Below are positions 13,320 through 19,650 of a DNA stretch of 24,369 bases, piece after piece; position 1 is the first letter of the stretch; the number at the start of each line of letters is the position of its first letter. Location of the stretch: the IMG/VR virus record IMGVR_UViG_3300025000_000410, positions 1-24,369 of that record, one strand, 5' to 3'. The notes beneath the pieces are model-generated. The model worked only from the letters and a program-made list of their open reading frames with translations, did not search any database and was not told the origin of the DNA. The position numbers and the translations under genes were made by a program. This stretch comes from a virus.

Positions 13320-14179
13320 ATCCGCCCCCTGTTAAAGAAATTTTCCCATCGTTGCATTCCCAATTTTGTTTTATACGAATCTATCCAATATTCATCAGCA
13401 ACTTTCATCAGGTTACCCATATTGAATTCATCTTTCTTCAGTTCAAATTCTGGTGTACCTGGAAATGGAAGTCTAACCAATTGCCTATTCCTTTCAATAA
13501 TTTCTTTACCAGCAAGAATAGCTTGATACGTTTTATGTGTAGGTTTTAAAATACCAAGTAACCATTTAATAGCAGTTGTTTCCCTTACACCTTGTATTCC
13601 TGGTATTTCATCGGAAGTACATCCACCAATACTTTTTACGTTTACCCACTGACTGACAGGAATTCTATAATGGGTATTAAATTTCTCTGGTGTCCATAGA
13701 ACTTCACTTCTTGGTTTATGCATATCAGCATATTCCAACATTTGGAATAAATCTTCATCAGCTGTAACCATTAAACAATCTTCATAACCAATAACTATAT
13801 CAGCCATTATATCATCGGCTTCTAATCCGTCAACTGAAAAAGAATTTCTGAATCCTATAGATGGAATAATTTCCTGTTGAAGTCTAATAATCTGCTGTAT
13901 CATGGACTGGTAAAAAGCCCTTTCATCTTCCGTACTATCTTTCTTTTTCAGTCTACGCTTTAATTTATACTCTGGAAATAACTCTTCCCGTTTCGATCCT
14001 TTACTGTCCCAACAAAATACAAATCTATTGGTTTTGAACTGTTCTGATAAATGTAGTAGCTGATTCAAAAATCCAAAGATAACGCTTGTCTCTATCTCAC
14101 TGGTCCTCAATCCTTTCAGGGAATAAGCATCAGCATAGCAGAGACTTGAACAATCAATTACCAGTCGTTTATATTTCAT
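13304..14179 (-). CDS. 5'-3' exonuclease / flap endonuclease
   Basis: 291 residues of the PIN/FEN fold. Metal-binding motifs include RLVIDCSSLCYA, FVFCWDSKGSKREELFPEYK, VDGLEADDIMADI and LMVTADEDLFQML. The helix-hairpin-helix DNA-binding region is KSIGGCTSDEIPGIQGVRE. This corresponds to T4 RNase H, T5 D15 or the 5' nuclease domain of Pol I, which the polymerase in this window lacks. It should remove RNA primers and flaps before ligation. Its start overlaps the upstream stop (ATGA). Confidence 0.9.
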   Translation of the reverse strand: MKYKRLVIDCSSLCYADAYSLKGLRTSEIETSVIFGFLNQLLHLSEQFKTNRFVFCWDSKGSKREELFPEYKLKRRLKKKDSTEDERAFYQSMIQQIIRLQQEIIPSIGFRNSFSVDGLEADDIMADIVIGYEDCLMVTADEDLFQMLEYADMHKPRSEVLWTPEKFNTHYRIPVSQWVNVKSIGGCTSDEIPGIQGVRETTAIKWLLGILKPTHKTYQAILAGKEIIERNRQLVRLPFPGTPEFELKKDEFNMGNLMKVADEYWIDSYKTKLGMQRWENFFNRGRICSLT

Positions 14180-14379
14180 TTCCGCTCAATCCTTCTCGCT
14201 ATTATTTCAAGGGCAAGTAATTTATCGGCTATAGTTGCATCGGGTTTCTGGGCCCCCTTTACCACTAAACGATCTGAATCAGAAATAGTATGTATGGCTT
14301 CTATAAATTCCATATCATCAAAAGTAATAATAAATTTTACGGTATTAGTACCGTGTTCCTCTATCATGTGCAAATTCAT
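14176..14379 (-). CDS. Hypothetical 67-residue protein
   Basis: ATG 14379 has a clear GGAGA site. The chain is mixed alpha/beta (TVKFIITFDDMEFIEAIHTI), acidic in the middle, ending KLLALEIIARRIERK. No family is recognised. It is the first gene after the 176-base non-coding gap, so any regulation by the structured segment there would act on it and on the flap nuclease, to which it is coupled by an ATGA overlap. Confidence 0.6.
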   Translation of the reverse strand: MNLHMIEEHGTNTVKFIITFDDMEFIEAIHTISDSDRLVVKGAQKPDATIADKLLALEIIARRIERK

Positions 14380-14396
14380 ATTTTCTCCAATAGAAA

Positions 14397-14547
14397 TTGG
14401 CCTGCACCAATTTAGTTGGGACTTGCACCCTGTTCCTATCTGACGTTACCATGGATGTCAGAATTAACTTCTTTATTGGGAGTTTACCGTGTTCACAGAG
14501 GAACTGATCGTGATTCCACTTAGCTCACCTTTCAGTCTACAGGCCAA
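14397..14547 (-). ncRNA. Candidate structured RNA or leader in the 14380-14555 gap
   Basis: This is the only gap of this size in the minus-strand operon. On the minus strand an 8-base helix closes the segment (TTGGCCTG at 14540-14547 with CAGGCCAA at 14397-14404). Nested inside are a 6-base helix (14499-14504 with 14432-14437), a 6-base hairpin with 12-base loop (14457-14462 with 14439-14444), and a GGG-TGCAAGT-CCC stem-loop (14418-14430). The last resembles a tRNA T-arm and also the GGTGNAANTCC box of cobalamin riboswitches, but the rest fits neither. A similar string, GGTAAACTCCCAA, occurs once more. Pairings were found by eye, without energy or covariation support. Confidence 0.35.
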
Positions 14548-14555
14548 ACTTTATA

Positions 14556-14720
14556 TTACTCTTTAGTGGACAACTTTCGGTATTCTTTTCCGAATATCGC
14601 TACCTCTTTTGTCAACTGCCTTGCTCTCTTGTACGCGGCTTTGCTTTGGCGACCATTGAGTTCTGCCAACAATTTAGTACACTTCTCTGCCAAATTTTTC
14701 TTCACTTCTTCAAAGTCCAT
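14556..14720 (-). CDS. 54-residue basic helical protein, Hc1/histone H1-like motif
   Basis: ATG 14720 has AAGGAG 8 bases upstream, and TAA is at 14556-14558. The sequence runs MDFEEVKKNLAEKCTKLLAE, then a basic half with QSKAAYKRARQLTKEV and GKEYRKLSTKE. The spacing KAAxxRARxxTxE...KE[YF]RKxS matches what I recall of small phage and bacterial proteins annotated as Hc1-type histone H1-like. That would suggest DNA binding, but the family link is from memory. It starts right behind the RecA stop. Confidence 0.65.
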   Translation of the reverse strand: MDFEEVKKNLAEKCTKLLAELNGRQSKAAYKRARQLTKEVAIFGKEYRKLSTKE

Positions 14721-14721
14721 T

Positions 14722-15789
14722 TTAAAATCTCCTTTTCTTTTTACGATTTACTTTAAATAGAGCTTCATTCTGCTCCCACACATCAATAACCATTTCTCGT
14801 AACTCTGCTTCAAGGTCGTTTTCCTCAATGTATTCCACGGCTTTGTCCAAGGAAGTATAGGTTTTGTCCACACAATCGTAAACCGTTCCCTTGGTCATAT
14901 CCTTGTAATATTGAAGATTGCCACGCACATCATCTATACCAATACCAAACATCAAGTACATAGGAACTGTTCTGAATGGATCATCAATGGAACTCTTTTT
15001 TATAAACAGATGGGATATGATACCAACATCCTTTTTAATTATCACCCCATGTTCATTTTTTCTTTCTTTATCTATAACCTTTTTCTGGTTACAGGCAATA
15101 CGTAAAGAGGAATGAAATGGAACAGCATGTCCACCAGGAGTAGTAACACCAAATTCACCATCCCTGATTTGATTTGTAAATACTACCAGTTTATGTTCAT
15201 GGGCAATTATTCTTGCAGTCTTACGGCACAGTTCCGATAACTCTTTGGCCTTACGTTGTCCACGTTTATCACCGTCATCCATCTCCATCGCAGTAGACAG
15301 GGCAGCAATAGAATCAGCACCGAGAAGGTTTATTACATCTGGGTTTTTGGGTTCCCACCCCATTATAATACCTTCCAGCCCTAATTCCGTTACTTTCCCC
15401 TTTGCATCTTTCCTATCGCCTACTGTATTAGGACGATAGTAATGGTCTCTTGGAAGATCCAGTCCAGTTATCCTTGTGTACTCCCGATCAAGTCTTGCTT
15501 CAGGATCACAGATATCTACCTCCCCACCTTTTGCTTGTACAGATGCACCAATTTCTGTAAGAATTGCAGTCTTACCGGAACCTGACCCTCCAAACAATTC
15601 TACCATAATGCCACCAGGCATACCCCCTCCCCTGACCCTGCCACCAGAAATGGCAAGGTCAAGGAGGGTGACACCAGTAGAGACAAGGATAGAAGTATCT
15701 ATTGGGATTTTATCCTCTTCCCGTTCTGAAACTGCATCAGTATAATCTTCCGCAGTAATAGAAACTTCTTTTCTCTTTAGTGTCGCCAT
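14722..15789 (-). CDS. RecA/UvsX-like recombinase
   Basis: 355 residues. Walker A is GGSGSGKTA (67-75). The catalytic-Glu region is CDPEARLDREY, Walker B is VINLLGADSIAAL, and the DNA-binding/ATP-sensing segment is VVFTNQIRDGEFGVTTPGGH, followed by HSSLRIACNQKK. It should form filaments on ssDNA, perform strand exchange and start recombination-dependent replication as T4 UvsX does. Its ribosome site (AAGGG) lies in the last codons of the ssDNA-binding protein gene just upstream, so the two are co-expressed. The C-terminus is short and basic (KVNRKKKRRF), unlike the acidic tail of bacterial RecA. Confidence 0.92.
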   Translation of the reverse strand: MATLKRKEVSITAEDYTDAVSEREEDKIPIDTSILVSTGVTLLDLAISGGRVRGGGMPGGIMVELFGGSGSGKTAILTEIGASVQAKGGEVDICDPEARLDREYTRITGLDLPRDHYYRPNTVGDRKDAKGKVTELGLEGIIMGWEPKNPDVINLLGADSIAALSTAMEMDDGDKRGQRKAKELSELCRKTARIIAHEHKLVVFTNQIRDGEFGVTTPGGHAVPFHSSLRIACNQKKVIDKERKNEHGVIIKKDVGIISHLFIKKSSIDDPFRTVPMYLMFGIGIDDVRGNLQYYKDMTKGTVYDCVDKTYTSLDKAVEYIEENDLEAELREMVIDVWEQNEALFKVNRKKKRRF

Positions 15790-15792
15790 TGT

Positions 15793-16812
15793 TTAATCCC
15801 TTCTTCGTAAACGTCTGGTCGGGGGAGGTTCATCCGCTTTCTTCTCTGGTTCAGGTTCTGGTTCCTGACGACGGTTACGCCGAGGTTCCGGTTCCTCTTC
15901 TTTCTTTTTTTCTGGTTCTTCGTTCAACCCACCAGATTCTTCTTCAGTTCTGCGACCTCTACGTGGAGGTGGTTCCTCTTCCTGTTTAGAAGTTTCTCTC
16001 TCCTTACGTGGTTCAGGTTCTTCTTTCTCAGTATCTTCCCCTCTACGGCGACCACGAACAGGTTGTTCTGGTTCATCATCTTCATCAGATAAACCGGAAA
16101 GAACTGCTTTTGCAATAAGCTTCAGGTCTTCCACTTCAGGTTTAACCAGGTAATCCTCAATGGTGTATGCCTGATCAAGAATTTCATCATCAATTGGTGC
16201 TGGTCGATCCTCGAAAACAATACCAGTAAGTTTCTTTCCTTTGCTCTTACCGGCAATGGTGAAGGTAATAGTCTTACCACGGTCAGGATCGGAATAAGGA
16301 ATCCTTTCACCAGTACGCTTATTCTTTGCAGTCTCTTTGAACGGACCTTCTGCAAGGTATGAACTGGCTTCCCAAATCTGAACACCATTCTGTTCCTGAT
16401 TATCAGTATATACGACAACATTGTACAGGCACCTCTGGCTACCCTTCAGTGCTTCAACCACTTTCTTCCTGGGATTATCCTTTGCCATCTCTTCTGATTT
16501 TGCATCACAGAGAGGACAATCTTCTCCATAATTCCTCAGACAGATATAATCCCCTTTCTCCGGTCCTACACGTTTATGCACCCAAATCTCAACCTTGTAT
16601 ACAGGTTTTCCTTTTGGATAGTTTGGGTGATTCTCTGAAGATATCCAGGGAATTACATCTAGTGCGTGATCCCCTTCTTTATCTTTCCAGAAATTCAGAT
16701 CAGTATCTTTGACGAAAATGGTGATATAATTTCCACCAACTGTTTCGTCTGTTCTGTTCTTCAATTCCTCGTGGTACCCTTCCTGACTACGGAATTTGGA
16801 TACTTTAGCCAT
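15793..16812 (-). CDS. gp32-like ssDNA-binding protein with a polyampholyte tail
   Basis: 339 residues. The core (about 1-225) resembles T4 gp32: KFRSQEGYHEELKNRTDE at the N-terminus, DLNFWKDKEGDHALDVIPW, and a zinc site H-x11-C-x7-C-x2-C (VHKRVGPEKGDYICLRNYG then EDCPLC). The last 100 or so residues are low complexity, alternating acidic (EEPEPEP) and Arg-rich (RRGRR, PRRNRR) blocks and ending PTRRLRRRD. gp32 normally ends in an acidic tail, so the mixed, Arg-ended tail is odd. AAGGAGG precedes the start. It coats ssDNA during replication and recombination. Confidence 0.85.
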   Translation of the reverse strand: MAKVSKFRSQEGYHEELKNRTDETVGGNYITIFVKDTDLNFWKDKEGDHALDVIPWISSENHPNYPKGKPVYKVEIWVHKRVGPEKGDYICLRNYGEDCPLCDAKSEEMAKDNPRKKVVEALKGSQRCLYNVVVYTDNQEQNGVQIWEASSYLAEGPFKETAKNKRTGERIPYSDPDRGKTITFTIAGKSKGKKLTGIVFEDRPAPIDDEILDQAYTIEDYLVKPEVEDLKLIAKAVLSGLSDEDDEPEQPVRGRRRGEDTEKEEPEPRKERETSKQEEEPPPRRGRRTEEESGGLNEEPEKKKEEEPEPRRNRRQEPEPEPEKKADEPPPTRRLRRRD

Positions 16813-17314
16813 TCTTCTGCCTCCTTTTCATTCTTGGATTCGATTCCAATTCTTTAACACTTTCTTCATCCACTACTTTTTTCTCGAACTGTTCTCCATC
16901 GGTCTTACTGACATGGGGATCGGCCCAGTAACCAGAAACATATAACTTAACAATAAGCTCCAGAGCAGTCTTCTTTTGCTCCATTGCCCCTTTGCTTCCA
17001 GTAAGAATATTTACTTGATGACTTAATTCCAGAAACTCTTCTGTTTTCTTTACAACTCTAGAATCCTGAATCACTGTATTCAAGATTGCGGCTTCTGTTG
17101 GTCTTGCTGATTCAAAACCATATTCAGAAGGATCCGCCCTTATTTCAGAATCCACCTCCGCTTTCAGTACCGCTAATTCCTCCTTGCACTTATCCCGATT
17201 GAATACTGCGGAAGCCAAGTTGTCACTGTATTCCTTATACAGTTCCGCTTGACGAATACATTCCATATCCAGATTGAGTTTATCAATCCGAAAATCATTC
17301 ATTCGATCTGCCAT
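16805..17314 (-). CDS. Coiled-coil DNA-metabolism protein, possible recombination mediator
   Basis: 169 residues with GGAGA before ATG 17314. It is largely helical. Conserved-looking strings are IRADPSEYGFESARPTEAAI, LELSHQVNILTGSKGAMEQK and ALELIVKLYVSGYWADP. Phages with a gp32-type SSB and a RecA often encode a protein of this pattern (Asp-Pro ... Tyr-Gly ... Pro-Thr-Glu-Ala-Ala-Ile) beside them. By position it could load the recombinase on SSB-coated DNA like UvsY, but that is inference. It overlaps the SSB gene by 8 bases. Confidence 0.6.
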   Translation of the reverse strand: MADRMNDFRIDKLNLDMECIRQAELYKEYSDNLASAVFNRDKCKEELAVLKAEVDSEIRADPSEYGFESARPTEAAILNTVIQDSRVVKKTEEFLELSHQVNILTGSKGAMEQKKTALELIVKLYVSGYWADPHVSKTDGEQFEKKVVDEESVKELESNPRMKRRQKNG

Positions 17315-17350
17315 AACTTCTCCTATGGGTTAATAGAATAATCCCTCCTG

Positions 17351-17381
17351 AAAGTATAAGTTTACTTTACTATCCTGATAG
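17351..17381. repeat. Two adjacent inverted repeats in the 73-base gap before the SSB group
   Basis: AAAGTA (17351-17356) pairs with TACTTT (17363-17368) around a 6-base spacer. CTATC-CT-GATAG (17370-17381) follows immediately. They fill the short gap between the clamp-loader stop and the coiled-coil gene. No T run follows on the minus strand, so they are not a clear terminator. They could be an operator or a processing site. Confidence 0.4.
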
Positions 17382-17387
17382 AATCAA

Positions 17388-18320
17388 TCATTTTCTGCTA
17401 TATTCCGTAAATACAGAAAAGCAAGAGAGGATTAGACCTGCTTTACCGCTATCAAAATAGTTTTCAGAAAATGCTTCCAGAATCATAGCGGATTTTATAT
17501 CCCCTTTATCCAATAGAACCTTAGAAAACCATCCCTGAATGCTTCGCCTTGCTGCTTCTGGGTCTGAATCAAGATCGGTTATAATCTTAGATAGAATCTT
17601 CCACGGTTTCTCTTCCATCATAGCCATACATAAGTCACGTACTGAAGTCTCACAACTTATGGTTTTCTCAATCATATCCAGAGCATCTTCTTCTTTCTCG
17701 ATATCAATAACCTGATCCAGTAACTTCACTGCTTCTCTTGCAGAACCACCACATGCCATACTGATAGCTTTCAGAACTGAATTAGGAACGGCTACCTTCT
17801 CCGCTTCTGCTATATCTTTAACCAAAGAATAGGCAGTGTTAGACGGTAGAGACTTCATGTTCACTGCAACACATCTGGTTTTGATTGCTGGAATCATCTT
17901 CTCTGGATTCGTTGTAGCCAGAAAAAAGAAAGTTAATCTCGGTGAATCTTCAAGCATCTTTAGCATGGCGTTCTGGGCTGCACTGGTAAGTTGGTGGGCT
18001 TCATCGAGCAGAATCACCTTTACCTTACCGCCCATAGGGGATAATCTGGAAGTAGCATTAATTTCCCGTATAGTGTCTACACCATTTGTATTTGCTGCAT
18101 TGTATTCATGATAATCAGTATCAGCACATTCCAATATTCTGGCAATGATCCTGACCATTGTAGTCTTTCCACAACCACTTGCTCCTGTAAAAAGCCAACT
18201 TTTGGGGATATTTTTAAAATCCCTGTCAAGCATTGATTCAACTGATTTAATGGCAGCATCATTGCCATATACTTCATCAAAATATTCTGGTCTGTACTTC
18301 AACGGTAAACTGTTACTCAT
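17388..18320 (-). CDS. Clamp-loader ATPase (DnaX/RFC/gp44-like)
   Basis: 310 residues of the AAA+ clamp-loader family. Motifs in order: KYRPEYFDEVYGND (the RFC/DnaX N-terminal box), Walker A GASGCGKTT (46-54), Walker B ILLDEAHQL, sensor 1 FFLATTNPEK, the Arg-finger motif as KTRC where SRC is usual, and sensor 2 ACGGSAREAVKLLD. It should open and load a sliding clamp for the family A polymerase. No clamp and no second, gp62-like subunit is recognisable in this window. The downstream gap holds two small inverted repeats. Confidence 0.9.
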   Translation of the reverse strand: MSNSLPLKYRPEYFDEVYGNDAAIKSVESMLDRDFKNIPKSWLFTGASGCGKTTMVRIIARILECADTDYHEYNAANTNGVDTIREINATSRLSPMGGKVKVILLDEAHQLTSAAQNAMLKMLEDSPRLTFFFLATTNPEKMIPAIKTRCVAVNMKSLPSNTAYSLVKDIAEAEKVAVPNSVLKAISMACGGSAREAVKLLDQVIDIEKEEDALDMIEKTISCETSVRDLCMAMMEEKPWKILSKIITDLDSDPEAARRSIQGWFSKVLLDKGDIKSAMILEAFSENYFDSGKAGLILSCFSVFTEYSRK

Positions 18321-18507
18321 CGATATCTCCTATACGGATAAATTTTTCTGTTTTACCAAATTTAGATTCAAACCCAAAATCTGAAATATTAAGAGGAAAG
18401 GATAGTCCCTCGTAACAGATACGTACTGGTAAATCCCCATTCTCTTGCTTGAGTTTTTCCAATATTCCAATTACTTCTGATACAGAAAGTTGTAATTCGT
18501 CTACCAT
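18313..18507 (-). CDS. Hypothetical 64-residue protein
   Basis: Short protein beginning MVDELQLSVSEVIGILEKLK, then ENGDLPVRICYEG, a 'GDLPV' pattern I have seen in small phage and bacterial proteins of unknown function. The end is polar (EKFIRIGDIDE). Its ribosome site is weak (GGTAAC), but it overlaps both neighbours by 7-8 bases, so coupled translation is likely. Confidence 0.6.
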   Translation of the reverse strand: MVDELQLSVSEVIGILEKLKQENGDLPVRICYEGLSFPLNISDFGFESKFGKTEKFIRIGDIDE

Positions 18508-18683
18508 GATTTGTTACCATAAAAGAAGTTTATTTTACTGGCACCACAATCGTGACAGTCCCACCAACCCACTGTTATAACAGCATTACTATCGGTAGTT
18601 ATGTTCTCGCAGTAGTGCCGCCTACGTATATGAATACCAATAGAACATAAAAGGAATAATCCAATTTTCTTTATAATATTCAT
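18501..18683 (-). CDS. Small Cys-rich protein with a hydrophobic N-terminus
   Basis: 60 residues with GAGG upstream of ATG 18683. It reads MNIIKKIGLFLLCSIGIHIR, then RRRHYCENI ... WWDCHDCGASK. The pairs C13/C25 and CxxC (HDCGASK) with nearby His suggest a small metal-binding fold; the 'GIH ... CxxCGAsK' layout recurs in phage proteins. The hydrophobic start could instead be a membrane helix. No function is assigned. Confidence 0.55.
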   Translation of the reverse strand: MNIIKKIGLFLLCSIGIHIRRRHYCENITTDSNAVITVGWWDCHDCGASKINFFYGNKSW

Positions 18684-18692
18684 AGTTGGGCC

Positions 18693-19013
18693 TCAAGAAC
18701 CTACCATGGTTCCGTCGGGTTCCCATGTAAATTCTGCTACAGAAAAATGAGCACCACAGCCACAGCAGAATGTCCCGCTGTAAAACTCTGGATCTCTGGC
18801 GTAAGTTTCTGCCAGAGATTGCCCCATTGTTGTAACAACCCCACACTTGGTATGTTTATAGCTACGGCGTACTGGTCTAACAAAACCTTTTGCTCTCTCT
18901 TCTGGGCATAGCACTACATATCCTTTTTGCATACCAGTAATCGGATCTATTTCCCTGTGATTTGGATCAACAGCTTCACCATCAGTCATACAAGTCTTCG
19001 GTTGTTCTTTCAT
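18693..19013 (-). CDS. Conserved phage zinc-binding protein of unknown function
   Basis: 106 residues. Cys pairs occur at CGVVTTMGQSLAETYARDPE and FCCGCGAHFSVAEFTWEPDG, ending in MVGS. The second string is highly characteristic of a protein found in many phages without known role. The earlier part holds GEAVDPNHREIDPITGMQKG and VLCPEERAKGFVRPVRRSYK. It likely binds zinc. Its start overlaps the upstream stop by 4 bases. Confidence 0.7.
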   Translation of the reverse strand: MKEQPKTCMTDGEAVDPNHREIDPITGMQKGYVVLCPEERAKGFVRPVRRSYKHTKCGVVTTMGQSLAETYARDPEFYSGTFCCGCGAHFSVAEFTWEPDGTMVGS

Positions 19014-19213
19014 TGTAGTCTCCTGTTTGCGGCTTCAGTATTTGCTTTCCGTACCACTACCTCTAAATCTTTTATAGATTTAGTATGTACTACCAGTGTT
19101 AAAGTGTTATCTGTAAGACCAGGATGTTGCCCAAAACTGTACCCAGCTTCAGTCAAATGCCTCTTGAAGATAGGTAATTTCCAATCATCTATAGCTATTG
19201 CTGCTTTTGGCAT
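19010..19213 (-). CDS. Conserved small phage protein (IDDWKLPIFKRHL type)
   Basis: 67 residues with AGGAGG upstream of ATG 19213. It begins MPKAAIAIDDWKLPIFKRHL, then EAGYSFGQHPGLTDNTLTLV and KANTEAANRRLQ. The alpha/beta pattern and the strings IDDWKLPIFKRHL and KANTEAA recur in many phage small proteins whose function is not known to me. It is coupled to the following gene (ATGA). Confidence 0.7.
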   Translation of the reverse strand: MPKAAIAIDDWKLPIFKRHLTEAGYSFGQHPGLTDNTLTLVVHTKSIKDLEVVVRKANTEAANRRLQ

Positions 19214-19222
19214 ATCAGCCTC

Positions 19223-19441
19223 CTATTCTAATGCTCGGTATAATTTCATTGCTTCAATTATAGAACCCCCAATACCACACCTATACCTTCTTATAGCAAT
19301 ATTTTCTATTGACATAATCTGGTGTAGTAATATGCTTTCTTCTTCCCATTCTTCTACAGTCTCTGGGCACGGTGAATTATAGAATTCCATCAACTTTTCA
19401 TTTATGGATTTGATAAGTGATTCTCTTTCCACTTTTCCCAT
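19223..19441 (-). CDS. Hypothetical 72-residue protein
   Basis: ATG 19441 has a strong AAGGAGG site. The product is helical and acidic (MGKVERESLIKSINEKLMEF, VEEWEEESILLHQIMS) with a small C-terminal segment RRYRCGIGGSIIEAM. No family is recognised. It overlaps the membrane-protein gene by 40 bases, which is long for this operon. Confidence 0.55.
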   Translation of the reverse strand: MGKVERESLIKSINEKLMEFYNSPCPETVEEWEEESILLHQIMSIENIAIRRYRCGIGGSIIEAMKLYRALE

Positions 19442-19650
19442 TTAATCCTCCTTATATGAATATTAAGCAGTTTCCGAATAGCATAGGCGTGTATATCCAT
19501 TTGAATAAAAACAAATATAAACAAAAGGGAAGTAAACAATCCAGTTTCTTGGTAACAAGTGTATACCATATAAAAAATAAATAACCATCTAAGTGCAAAA
19601 GATAATGGGCTTTCTACTACTTCTTTTACTTCTTCGGTTTCTCTATCCAT
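19402..19650 (-). CDS. Small membrane protein
   Basis: 82 residues. Two hydrophobic segments, about 17-31 (FALRWLFIFYMVYTC) and 38-52 (LFTSLLFIFVFIQMD), are followed by a basic cytosolic-type tail (RKLLNIHIRRIKWEKWKENH). GGGGG precedes the start, which lies inside the end of the polymerase gene. Position in the early operon suggests a role in membrane association of replication or in host takeover, but nothing specific can be read. Confidence 0.6.
   Translation of the reverse strand: MDRETEEVKEVVESPLSFALRWLFIFYMVYTCYQETGLFTSLLFIFVFIQMDIHAYAIRKLLNIHIRRIKWEKWKENHLSNP

Noticed and set aside
14418-14430. T-arm-like stem-loop (GGG-TGCAAGT-CCC) suggesting a tRNA or tmRNA
   Set aside because: No acceptor stem, anticodon arm with 7-base loop or CCA end can be placed around it, and the second T-loop base is G instead of T.
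14397-14547. Cobalamin riboswitch or group I intron core
   Set aside because: Only one short box fits the cobalamin consensus, and no group I P/Q/R/S set is present in order; no cobalamin-related gene follows.
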